Assembly: GCA_963854735.1 (NCBI GenBank)
Contig: OY978099.1
Span: 1,922,001 to 1,986,000, forward strand
Source of the DNA: Marvania coccoides
Taxonomy: Eukaryota > Chlorophyta > Trebouxiophyceae > Chlorellales > Chlorellaceae
Reading direction: 5' to 3'
Length of the DNA: 64,000 nucleotides
Position 1 is the first letter of the stretch, and each line of letters opens with the position of its first letter. The translations under genes and the position numbers were made by a program. The notes beneath the pieces were generated by a model that did no database searches, was not told the DNA's origin, and saw nothing but the letters and a program-made list of their open reading frames with translations. This document shows positions 1-9,300 of this stretch, piece after piece.

Positions 1-814
1 GAAAACCATCTATTTTATTGGCGACAGCCAATCAAATGCATTTTTTTTGACAACGGCGTTTTTTCTCCGGCAGTTTGCCTTATTCCGCCCTCAGCCTGGT
101 GTTGACTATAAAGCCGACGATGATCGAACTGTTCCTATATTAAACGATGACAAGCTCACAGAATTGTTAGAAAAAGAGCAAAGCAGAACGGCGTGGAACC
201 CTCCACCAGGCTGCCGCGAGTTTCTCGATGGCACAAAAATATGCAACATTCGTCCTGGGCTTGGAAACAGAGCAGGATCGTACACAGCGCTTGCAATTGA
301 TCTGTTGACGCAGTCTTCAAGGTTTACGAGGTGGAGAGACACGGTTGTTGTGTTCAACTTTGGGTTGCATTATCCCAGGCAAGGTGATGGGTATGATTAC
401 AACTATGACCTGCGGCTGGTAAAACAATACCGTAAATGGAAACTAGCGAACCAAAAAAGTCTACCACTGATGGTATGGATGGAGACGCCGCCTCAACACT
501 TTTCGACTGCAGACGGTCACTTCAGCTGGTCTGGCGACAAAACAGATCCATGTCGCCGTTTGAACCTCACGAACCCCGTGGTTGCTGTGGGCCAATATTG
601 GAACAATGCTTCACAGGCGTATCTGGATGGCATTGCTGACCTTCATCTCCCAATTTATCAAGTATTGAAAGGGTTTTGGTTTGCGCACAATAAGCCTGGC
701 GATTGCACTCATTATTGCCACCCATCAGCGCCTGAAATGTGGCTGTATCAACTGTATAGTCTTCTCGTGAGCCCAGCAGCACGTACTTTGTTTCAAGGGC
801 AGCGAACACGTTAA
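1..814 (+). CDS. TBL/PC-esterase-like polysaccharide O-acetyltransferase, 5' end outside window
   Basis: The frame is open from the window edge (base 2), so the gene begins outside the window. Only its last 271 codons are seen. Near the start it reads FIGDSQSN, the GDS block of SGNH/GDSL-type PC-esterases. Close to the C-terminus it reads DCTHYCHPSAPEMW, which matches the D-C-x-H-x-C-x-P...W signature of plant TRICHOME BIREFRINGENCE-LIKE proteins. Family members O-acetylate cell-wall polysaccharides or mucin-type glycans in the Golgi lumen. The catalytic Ser (GDS) and the Asp/His of the second motif are all present. Cysteines and N-glycosylation sequons agree with a luminal domain. The missing 5' part would be expected to carry the membrane anchor. 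It lies beside two sulfotransferases, so local genes decorate glycans. The family call rests on motifs only; the substrate is unknown. Confidence 0.72.
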   Translation, partial: KTIYFIGDSQSNAFFLTTAFFLRQFALFRPQPGVDYKADDDRTVPILNDDKLTELLEKEQSRTAWNPPPGCREFLDGTKICNIRPGLGNRAGSYTALAIDLLTQSSRFTRWRDTVVVFNFGLHYPRQGDGYDYNYDLRLVKQYRKWKLANQKSLPLMVWMETPPQHFSTADGHFSWSGDKTDPCRRLNLTNPVVAVGQYWNNASQAYLDGIADLHLPIYQVLKGFWFAHNKPGDCTHYCHPSAPEMWLYQLYSLLVSPAARTLFQGQRTR

Positions 815-1329
815 AGCTCCTGTTTTGATATTACTACCTGTACCTGCAGGCAGTGGGTTTAAGTCACCTGGTGAAAAGAGGGGGCGATTGGGTTGCGGAA
901 ATTCTGCACCGCTTTGTGCAAGCATAACCAATGTCGAATGATCATGGAATGCGGATAGCACAATGGTGCTCTTTAAAAGGCAAACATGAGCTGGGCGATG
1001 CAGTTCTGATTGGATACAGTTATAGATCAAACGTAGAATATATTATGGTTTTGCTGCTTACGAAACGTGAGAAGGAGAGTACTTTCCTCCACAGAGATGC
1101 CACGCATTACAGCAACATGCCATTTGGGGGAGGCCTCAGGCGCTTTGCAAGGGTGGCCACCAGCTCACGGTGCGAGTTGCCCGAGCCCAGGGTCACCTGC
1201 AGTTTTGAAATCGAATCCGGCAGTCTGCTGCGGGATGAGAAATTTTCGTAATTGATATAAATCCAACGGATAATAGTATTACACTAGTAACAAACCTAAA
1301 AGCTGGCGTACATCACTCAATTCGTTCAA
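815..1329. other. Intergenic, no gene recognised
   Basis: This stretch separates the convergent O-acetyltransferase and sulfotransferase genes. Its open frames are short, lack recognisable motifs and overlap one another. I see no repeat shared with the rest of the window. Confidence 0.4.
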
Positions 1330-2328
1330 TTAGCAGTTATAGCCATGTTTTTTCTGCCATGTACAAAAGCGGTTTGAAATTGCGTCGCTCATTGAAGTTG
1401 AAATCGCGTTTTTGTTTTGCAGCCCAGAAAATCTTCGACCAGGTATTTTAGGGTTTGCATCCATGTGTTGAAAGACTCGAGCATCATGAAGCAATTGTTG
1501 AATCGAGATATTTTTGGCGGATACGTTGAGGGCAGAGCCGATTGCAGCAACGATTTCAAGTGCAGCCCATTCGGTATCTTTGCCCAAAGCTTTATATGAC
1601 ATACTCACTGCGTCATGGCTAGTCCAGCAATTGTGATGACGCACACTCTTTTCGAGGTATGGAATTGCGTCTAGGCAAGAATTGTCTATGGGACGGGCAT
1701 CCCCAACGTCAGACCTGTTGCAGAAAGCGCTGGACAATGAGCCGTAGACATCGAATACGTCGCGGTGTGTTGTGAAAAAGATGCGGTCGCGACAGTAATG
1801 CAATAATTTTGGGTCGAATTCGTGGGATTTCAGAAGAACAACGCTGTCAGGATCTCTCGCTACTCTCCATGCGAAATCGCGTTGCTTCTTTAGTAACAGC
1901 ATCCGGTGCGATGCGTTGATAGACGGCAAATGAAGATGAGCATTCCAGTACGTACGATGAACATTTGTGACATTTAAATGTTGTAACGACAACACTATGA
2001 GCATTTGTTGGAGAGTGCTGCCACTTCTTGGGAGCCCCCCTGCAACGATCAATAATTTGCAGTTTTTAACAACTGGACTCTCAAACGTAGTTTCGTTCAC
2101 CAGCTGGGCCTTCCAGGCTGAAAGTGGTGGCCTTCCAAGCTCAGCTTGCCAACTGATATCTTCACAATCATCTATGCTTTGAGATGTCAACCTGGGCTGG
2201 CTGCAAAGAACATTTGACGTGCCCCTGAAGGATACGTGCTTCGTAGTAAGCAATGTAACAACGACCAAAATAATTAACAGTAGAAAAAATAAATTCGCGA
2301 ACTGTATGCGATTCTTTTTGTCACGCAT
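1330..2328 (-). CDS. Type II membrane sulfotransferase (PAPS-dependent)
   Basis: A 332-residue protein starting at an ATG (2328). Residues about 10-28 form one hydrophobic segment after a short basic head (RDKKNR), the signal anchor of a Golgi type II enzyme. The 5'-phosphosulfate loop is GGLPRSGSTLQQM (residues 98-109, P-R-S-G-S-T), which binds PAPS in sulfotransferases. LLKSHEFD (165-172) matches the conserved K-x-H strand, and TTHRDVFDVYGSLSS (186-200) fits the 3'-phosphate-binding R...S motif. Several N-x-S/T sequons lie in the luminal part. The expected role is transfer of sulfate to a glycan hydroxyl in the Golgi; the acceptor cannot be told. It has no obvious intron and is AT-rich by eye, unlike nearby transposon sequence. 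The second sulfotransferase (3808-4782) is only distantly similar, so they are not a recent tandem duplicate. Confidence 0.8.
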   Translation of the reverse strand: MRDKKNRIQFANLFFLLLIILVVVTLLTTKHVSFRGTSNVLCSQPRLTSQSIDDCEDISWQAELGRPPLSAWKAQLVNETTFESPVVKNCKLLIVAGGLPRSGSTLQQMLIVLSLQHLNVTNVHRTYWNAHLHLPSINASHRMLLLKKQRDFAWRVARDPDSVVLLKSHEFDPKLLHYCRDRIFFTTHRDVFDVYGSLSSAFCNRSDVGDARPIDNSCLDAIPYLEKSVRHHNCWTSHDAVSMSYKALGKDTEWAALEIVAAIGSALNVSAKNISIQQLLHDARVFQHMDANPKIPGRRFSGLQNKNAISTSMSDAISNRFCTWQKKHGYNC

Positions 2329-3256
2329 ATTTAGATATTAAATAAATAAATTAAATAAAATTTATACACATGGTGATGATGAGGGAAGAGAAGAATTTTC
2401 CATATATATTAATTGAGGTTTCCCCCCAGGGGTTTCCGCGGATGCTTTAGGGTTAATGAGTAGAGTGAATGGAGTAAAAACCCACAAGCACACCACCTTG
2501 GAAAAAATTATATATATTACATTCCCTATTCCATTCCCTAGGGGCAATTTTTTGCCCCTTCAGTCACCCCCCCTCCTTGGGGAATTTGTTTTGTTTTAGA
2601 AAAGGAAAACCCGGCACGTGGTCGATTTTCATTTTCTGGGCTTGGGGTTAAAGGCAGCGAGTTTGCCTTCATCGTTAAAATAAAGGTTTTGTACATATTT
2701 AATAAATAGTTCGAGTGGGATAATGGGTGACTTATCTCTATTGTCTTTCTCGCTGCAAAAAAATGCCTCTGCTGGCCAAAATCTAGTTCCAAAGCGTATG
2801 AACCACTTCTACAGGCCCTAGATACCTTTTGGGAGCCGAGGGTTGCACCGATCAAATACTCCAGAGACTCCCCTCCATTGTCAATTTCTCTCTAATGCAG
2901 CAACCGCTCCTACCCCACAAATATCAACTTCCATGCCCGCTCTGGTGCTATCAGGCGAATCTATTTGGTGCTGTCAAAGTGCAATTTTGGGTTGAATCAG
3001 GCTGTGCTGGCAACGACGTTGGTGGTCACAAAAAAAGGGGTTTGATGGAAAGCTTCAAACGCTGGAAATCTGTCTCACTGATGGACAAGCCATAAAGAGT
3101 TTGGCTAGGAGATGAGGTTGCCTGGGGCCAGCAACATATGCCAGTGTTTTTGCACAGGCTGTCAGCCCCAGACTGATTATTCCCTCCTGCCCAAACCTCT
3201 GCGTTGGCTCGCCAACACCTCTTTTACTCACTTTTCTCATCCAATTGTTTGCGCAG
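2329..3256. other. Intergenic, AT-rich then mixed, nothing recognised
   Basis: The first 200 bases are AT-rich and would contain the upstream region of the sulfotransferase gene on the minus strand. The rest shows only short frames without motifs. Confidence 0.35.
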
Positions 3257-3694
3257 GTGGCCGAACTGCGTGGCATGGTGGCTCAGGTGCTGCAGAACCA
3301 AACTTCTGGTTCGGCCCCTGCACCTTCTTCTACTGCGGACTACCCTGCGCTTTCATACGGTGATGTTCTGCCGCAGCACCAGCGTCATGCAATGGGGTTA
3401 GCATTGGGCTTCCACACTGGCATCAACTATTTGCCCGACGTACGTCCCGTGCCTGCTGCGCAAGCGTTGCGGGACTATGGCCTGGGGCTGGTGGCCGCAG
3501 CCAACGTGAGCATGGAGGCCGTTGCTCCCGAGACGGCTTGGCTGTTAACAGAGCAACGATCCATAACCAGATTAAATGCGCTGCAAAATTTCCTACAACC
3601 GTCTTCCGAGAGATGCGCAGCAGGAATATTGCATGAGAATAGCAGTAAATTTGACACTTTCAGTAGACAAAGCACCATACCAGGCCCAAACTGA
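3257..3694 (+). pseudogene. Isolated coding-like block, possibly an exon of a transposon gene
   Basis: From 3257 the plus strand reads an open GC-rich block that starts with a heptad-like helix (VAELRGMVAQVLQ), followed by a low-complexity Ser/Ala/Pro stretch and an Ala-rich helix. A pyrimidine-rich run ending in CAG lies directly before it and could be a splice acceptor. Base composition resembles the transposon fragments here and not the AT-rich host genes. The upstream frame has no ATG, and the sequence becomes AT-rich after about 3560. I do not recognise the family. It may be a retrotransposon or recombinase gene remnant. Confidence 0.25.
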
Positions 3695-3807
3695 AGAGTT
3701 GCAAACAAAGTATCTCTAGAACACATGCCACCATCCATACCAGCTCGAATATTATTATTCTGCAACCTTTGTTTACGAACACGAGTCGCCGTTTCGCGCA
3801 TAGTTTG

Positions 3808-4782
3808 CTATGTGCAATTAAAATGATACTTAATAGGTTGTTCTTTACGCTGCAGAATTTCAAGCTCATCTTTTGACCATTCTCCATTAACAGATTCTAT
3901 CTTGTTTGTTCCAATTTTTGGCTGCCTTAACATTGGCCTCGTCAGTGCTGTTTCTAAAAGAAACATAAAATTGATCTTACTGTACCCTAAAGCTGTTGCG
4001 AGTGAGGCATCTGAAATGGAACGCCATCCATAGAAATCTACTGCATTTCTGATGATCTGCACTGCTTCATTGTATGCTCTACTCCCCAATGAGGAACTCA
4101 AACCTTCAGACAATTTTTCGTAGCACACAACGAGGGTTGGCCCCTTACGATTGAGATACTGTTGATAATATTCGATATAATTGTCTGCCATGCCCATGTA
4201 TTCTGAAACATTGCAAAACTGCCCATGTTTCCATTTACAGTATGATTTTAATGTAGAGGGCAAAGATCGGATGGTGAACACCAATTTGGAATTTGAGGCA
4301 CCATCAATATGATGGTAAAATTTTGGCAAACTGTCAAGAACTAGACGCAGATTTTCATGAAGCGTGTGTCCATGTTTCTGGAGGCATTCTACATCACGGT
4401 GTAGCCTAGTTGGGGCGATGTGAAATGGCAATTTGTAGTGTGCAAGTAGGGCCTCGTACAGAATGTGTTGCAAGAGCGTTGTTCCCGTCTTAGGAAAGCC
4501 AGATTGCCAGTCTCCCCGAGCAGACGTTAATGTTCTTGTCCTTACCGGTGTATCGGAGCCGATGGCAAGGGGGAATGGTTTCGGAGAATGTGCCTCTGTG
4601 TCATAATATGCAGGAAATGTCTCATTTTTCATACAAGGAAAGGTCTGGGCATAGCTTTTGACGATGCGAGTTGCACTCTGTTGGTTTTTGAGATAGAAAA
4701 ACGAGATATTGAAGAACGATATTAAGACCACGACTGCCGCAGGAATTAAAATACAGGGTGTTCGACAAATAAAACGGGACAT
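3808..4782 (-). CDS. Second type II membrane sulfotransferase-like protein
   Basis: A 324-residue protein from an ATG at 4782. Residues 11-30 are hydrophobic and act as a probable signal anchor. The PAPS loop is SGFPKTGTTLLQHIL (residues 94-108), matching P-K-T-G-T-T of sulfotransferases. KLVFTIRSLPSTLKSY (166-181) fits the 3'-phosphate-binding segment, with Arg172 and Ser180 in the expected places. The middle region is rich in Lys, His and Tyr. This is the classical cytosolic-type loop on a Golgi-like architecture and differs from the neighbour at 1330-2328. Its ATG lies only about 10 bases beyond the end of subtelomeric repeat A' (4793-5093), so its whole upstream region is repeat-derived. 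Acceptor unknown. Confidence 0.75.
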   Translation of the reverse strand: MSRFICRTPCILIPAAVVVLISFFNISFFYLKNQQSATRIVKSYAQTFPCMKNETFPAYYDTEAHSPKPFPLAIGSDTPVRTRTLTSARGDWQSGFPKTGTTLLQHILYEALLAHYKLPFHIAPTRLHRDVECLQKHGHTLHENLRLVLDSLPKFYHHIDGASNSKLVFTIRSLPSTLKSYCKWKHGQFCNVSEYMGMADNYIEYYQQYLNRKGPTLVVCYEKLSEGLSSSLGSRAYNEAVQIIRNAVDFYGWRSISDASLATALGYSKINFMFLLETALTRPMLRQPKIGTNKIESVNGEWSKDELEILQRKEQPIKYHFNCT

Positions 4783-4792
4783 ACTATATCTG

Positions 4793-5093
4793 CATAAGAC
4801 TCGGCCCTCTCTCCGAATGGTTTAGGTGTGGTTTAGGTGTCGAAATTTTGGCCGTTTCCGGCATATGAACACTGTTTCGAGATCGCCTTGATGCGAGCAT
4901 TCCAAACATTCAGTCATTTAAAACTGGTTCTAAAATTTTGTCTCACCCATCCCGCGAAAGATGCCCAACTCTGGCGGAGACATCCAGGCGGAGACAGTTT
5001 TGACTCGATTTTCACACAAAAAATGTGTATTATTTACATAAATAAAAAAAAAAGTTAATGAAATGTGACTTGAAGCAAAAAGTTAATCAAATG
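4793..5093 (-). repeat. Subtelomeric module A', diverged copy of repeat A
   Basis: About 300 bases matching module A at 5692-5996 and the inverted copy at 17678-17982. Shared landmarks are the GACTCGGCCCTCTCTCCGAA block, a GTCTCACCCATCCCGCGAA block and the terminal AAGCAAAAAGTTAATCAAATG. It is visibly more diverged and carries small indels that break the frame found in the other two copies. It ends about 10 bases before the sulfotransferase start codon. Confidence 0.85.
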
Positions 5094-5691
5094 CTTCCAC
5101 GACCAAACTCATTGTGATCGCATCTTTTGGGGCAAGGCGCAGCAGCGCCGAAGTATGGGGCGAGCGGTCGTTGCCCCACAGCAGTCTCTCGGGCACCTGG
5201 CTGCGTTGGAGTGGAGGGGCTGGCGCCCGCCGGGAGGCTCTGCCCAGCTGCCTCCCAGGCCGCTGGAGGCATGCAGCCGAGCTGCTGTCGCCCCCCGTCC
5301 ATCTTGGTCCCCCATACTAAGGCAATGCACCCCTTGGGTCCGTCGGATTTTCCCAGGAGTTGGAGGCGCAGGCCCAAACAAACAATGCAAACATTGGAAA
5401 GCGTGTTTATGCAAAGCTGTTTTGTCTTCCAAAAGTTGTTGAATTGGCCAAAAGCTTTTGATTATTTGAGCGCAGCTGCGCTCCACAGAGGCGGCAGAGC
5501 GCTGGGAGAGCGCGAGGCTGTGCTTCCGTGGCGCAGCAGCAGTGGATGGTGGTATGTCTGGAGCGTAGTTTGCGGGCCTGTTTTTAGAGTTTTTGGCTGG
5601 CAGTGACCCCAGCCGACTGCCGCGTGCACGCCCTGGCGTCTGTGAATTTAAGGAAGGCATGCCTGCGGCGGGATTTGTGGTTGGTGATGTA
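5094..5691 (+). repeat. Subtelomeric module B, GC-rich
   Basis: A GC-rich block lying between two copies of module A. Bases about 5123-5375 match the inverted block at about 17370-17665, including the shared stretch CTCCCAGGCCGCTGGAGG and the phrase GGGTCCGTCGGATTT. The order A'-B here and its reverse at the other chromosome end show that A and B travel together as one subtelomeric unit. Confidence 0.8.
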
Positions 5692-5885
5692 TCTACATAG
5701 GACTCGGCCCTCTCTCCGAAAGGTTTAGGGGGGTTTAGGAGTCGAAATTTTGGTCGTTTCCAGCAAACGAACACAGTTTTGAGATCGCGTTGATGCATAC
5801 ATTCCAAATATGCAGCCAGTAAATACTGGTTCATTTTTTTTGTCTCACCCATCCCGCGAATGATGCCAACTCTGAGCATCGCCAA
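5109..5885 (-). CDS. Subtelomeric repeat ORF, function unknown
   Basis: A 258-codon open frame spanning modules A and B on the minus strand, starting at an ATG in A. Its first 64 residues are identical to the first 64 of the frame starting at 17789 at the other chromosome end, but the two DNA copies differ by only about one base there, so this shows recent copying and not selection. The rest is Ala/Pro/Arg-rich, as expected of a chance frame in GC-rich DNA. No domain is recognised. It may be untranslated. The diverged copy A' does not keep the frame, which argues against a conserved protein. Confidence 0.25.
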   Translation of the reverse strand: MAMLRVGIIRGMGETKKMNQYLLAAYLECMHQRDLKTVFVCWKRPKFRLLNPPKPFGERAESYVDTSPTTNPAAGMPSLNSQTPGRARGSRLGSLPAKNSKNRPANYAPDIPPSTAAAPRKHSLALSQRSAASVERSCAQIIKSFWPIQQLLEDKTALHKHAFQCLHCLFGPAPPTPGKIRRTQGVHCLSMGDQDGRGATAARLHASSGLGGSWAEPPGGRQPLHSNAARCPRDCCGATTARPILRRCCALPQKMRSQ

Positions 5886-5996
5886 GGCGGGGACAAATTT
5901 GACGATGTTTTCACATTAAACCTGCGTAATACTTGTAAACGTTTAAACACAGTTAATCAACTGTGCCTTCAAGCAAAAAGTTAATCAAATGTGCCT
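5692..5996 (+). repeat. Subtelomeric module A
   Basis: A 305-base module present in inverted orientation, almost base for base, at 17678-17982, and as a diverged copy at 4793-5093. Both edges can be placed by comparing the two chromosome ends: identity begins at TCTACATAGGA and stops at AAATGTGCCT. Confidence 0.9.
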
Positions 5997-6350
5997 AGGG
6001 GCGTTTTACCTACCCACCGGGAATCGTTTAGGGTCATTTAAGGTTTACATTTTTTGCGCCCCAGACACTAATAAACATGTATTTGGAACCGTCAACACAA
6101 GACGCATCCAATGGTATCCTCACCAGGAACAACAGAGAAGTTCACCAGGGTCAAATCCTGAATGAAAGGCAGTATTTCTAGTTTCCAAACGATAAATTCA
6201 TTGTTAAGAAGAATGAATCTATGTTAATATGATATTCATAATCTACATACGAAAATACAGCATGTGAGAGCCTCAGTTGGGTGTAAAAAAAATGTGGTAG
6301 GGAGTTGGAAGAAAGAAAATATCACTTTCTTCTACGCACATTCCGCCCCA
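5995..6350 (+). repeat. Subtelomeric module C, satellite-flanking block
   Basis: A 356-base block whose reverse complement lies at 20980-21335 with the same length. Its last 50 bases look like a decayed end of the 306-bp satellite unit (GGAAGAAAG..., CGCACATTCCGCCCCAGTTGC), so this is the worn proximal edge of the array. It contains TTTAGGGTCATTTAAGG, a single telomere-like motif. Confidence 0.88.
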
Positions 6351-9300
6351 GTTGCATTATTTTTTGAGGCCGGCGCCCTCCGGGTGGGGTGCGCCAGTCC
6401 GCTGGTCGAATTTCCGCCGGCAAAAGCGTGGTTGCCTGGCGCGCAGAGGAGTACACACATTGCATTTTGTGCGTGCCCCCAAATGTGTGTACTGAGGTGG
6501 CGGCCTGGGTATGGGGAACCACCCCCACGCGAAGGCACCATTGGCATGCCGAGGACGAGGCCGAGGGCGCGGCGGGCGCAGGCTGGAGCGAAAAGAAAGT
6601 GGTGGGTGGGTGGAAGAAAGGATGTCTTCCTTTCCACCCCCCCAGCTCCGCACCCAGTTGCATTATTTTTTGAGGCCGGCGCCCTCCGGGTGGGCTGCGC
6701 CAGTCCGCTGGTCGAATTTCCGCCGGCAAAAGCGTGGTTGCCTGGCGCGCAGAGGAGTACACACATTGCATTTTGTGCGTGCCCCCACATGTGTGTACTG
6801 AGGTGGCGGCCTGGGTATGGGGAACCACCCCCACGCGAAGGCACCATTGGCATGCCGAGGACGAGGCCGAGGGCGCGGCGGGCGCAGGCTGGAGCGAAAA
6901 GAAAGTGGTGGGTGGGTGGAAGAAAGGATGTCTTCCTTTCCACCCCCCCAGCTCCGCACCCAGTTGCATTATTTTTTGAGGCCGGCGCCCTCCGGGTGGG
7001 CTGCGCCAGTCCGCTGGTCGAATTTCCGCCGGCAAAAGCGTGGTTGCCTGGCGCGCAGAGGAGTACACACATTGCATTTTGTGCGTGCCCCCAAATGTGT
7101 GTACTGAGGTGGCGGCCTGGGTATGGGGAACCACCCCCACGCGAAGGCACCATTGGCATGCCGAGGACGAGGCCGAGGGCGCGGCGGGCGCAGGCTGGAG
7201 CGAAAAGAAAGTGGTGGGTGGGTGGAAGAAAGGATGTCTTCCTTTCCACCCCCCCAGCTCCGCACCCAGTTGCATTATTTTTTGAGGCCGGCGCCCTCCG
7301 GGTGGGCTGCGCCAGTCCGCTGGTCGAATTTCCGCCGGCAAAAGCGTGGTTGCCTGGCGCGCAGAGGAGTACACACATTGCATTTTGTGCGTGCCCCCAA
7401 ATGTGTGTACTGAGGTGGCGGCCTGGGTATGGGGAACCACCCCCACGCGAAGGCACCATTGGCATGCCGAGGACGAGGCCGAGGGCGCGGCGGGCGCAGG
7501 CTGGAGCGAAAAGAAAGTGGTGGGTGGGTGGAAGAAAGGATGTCTTCCTTTCCACCCCCCCAGCTCCGCACCCAGTTGCATTATTTTTTGAGGCCGGCGC
7601 CCTCCGGGTGGGCTGCGCCAGTCCGCTGGTCGAATTTCCGCCGGCAAAAGCGTGGTTGCCTGGCGCGCAGAGGAGTACACACATTGCATTTTGTGCGTGC
7701 CCCCAAATGTGTGTACTGAGGTGGCGGCCTGGGTATGGGGAACCACCCCCACGCGAAGGCACCATTGGCATGCCGAGGACGAGGCCGAGGGCGCGGCGGG
7801 CGCAGGCTGGAGCGAAAAGAAAGTGGTGGGTGGGTGGAAGAAAGGATGTCTTCCTTTCCACCCCCCCAGCTCCGCACCCAGTTGCATTATTTTTTGAGGC
7901 CGGCGCCCTCCGGGTGGGCTGCGCCAGTCCGCTGGTCGAATTTCCGCCGGCAAAAGCGTGGTTGCCTGGCGCGCAGAGGAGTACACACATTGCATTTTGT
8001 GCGTGCCCCCAAATGTGTGTACTGAGGTGGCGGCCTGGGTATGGGGAACCACCCCCACGCGAAGGCACCATTGGCATGCCGAGGACGAGGCCGAGGGCGC
8101 GGCGGGCGCAGGCTGGAGCGAAAAGAAAGTGGTGGGTGGGTGGAAGAAAGGATGTCTTCCTTTCCACCCCCCCAGCTCCGCACCCAGTTGCATTATTTTT
8201 TGAGGCCGGCGCCCTCCGGGTGGGCTGCGCCAGTCCGCTGGTCGAATTTCCGCCGGCAAAAGCGTGGTTGCCTGGCGCGCAGAGGAGTACACACATTGCA
8301 TTTTGTGCGTGCCCCCAAATGTGTGTACTGAGGTGGCGGCCTGGGTATGGGGAACCACCCCCACGCGAAGGCACCATTGGCATGCCGAGGACGAGGCCGA
8401 GGGCGCGGCGGGCGCAGGCTGGAGCGAAAAGAAAGTGGTGGGTGGGTGGAAGAAAGGATGTCTTCCTTTCCACCCCCCCAGCTCCGCACCCAGTTGCATT
8501 ATTTTTTGAGGCCGGCGCCCTCCGGGTGGGCTGCGCCAGTCCGCTGGTCGAATTTCCGCCGGCAAAAGCGTGGTTGCCTGGCGCGCAGAGGAGTACACAC
8601 ATTGCATTTTGTGCGTGCCCCCAAATGTGTGTACTGAGGTGGCGGCCTGGGTATGGGGAACCACCCCCACGCGAAGGCACCATTGGCATGCCGAGGACGA
8701 GGCCGAGGGCGCGGCGGGCGCAGGCTGGAGCGAAAAGAAAGTGGTGGGTGGGTGGAAGAAAGGATGTCTTCCTTTCCACCCCCCCAGCTCCGCACCCAGT
8801 TGCATTATTTTTTGAGGCCGGCGCCCTCCGGGTGGGCTGCGCCAGTCCGCTGGTCGAATTTCCGCCGGCAAAAGCGTGGTTGCCTGGCGCGCAGAGGAGT
8901 ACACACATTGCATTTTGTGCGTGCCCCCAAATGTGTGTACTGAGGTGGCGGCCTGGGTATGGGGAACCACCCCCACGCGAAGGCACCATTGGCATGCCGA
9001 GGACGAGGCCGAGGGCGCGGCGGGCGCAGGCTGGAGCGAAAAGAAAGTGGTGGGTGGGTGGAAGAAAGGATGTCTTCCTTTCCACCCCCCCAGCTCCGCA
9101 CCCAGTTGCATTATTTTTTGAGGCCGGCGCCCTCCGGGTGGGCTGCGCCAGTCCGCTGGTCGAATTTCCGCCGGCAAAAGCGTGGTTGCCTGGCGCGCAG
9201 AGGAGTACACACATTGCATTTTGTGCGTGCCCCCAAATGTGTGTACTGAGGTGGCGGCCTGGGTATGGGGAACCACCCCCACGCGAAGGCACCATTGGCA

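Noticed and set aside
1330..4782. Two sulfotransferases as a recent tandem duplication
   Set aside because: They share only the PAPS-binding motifs. Loop type, length and the rest of the sequence differ.
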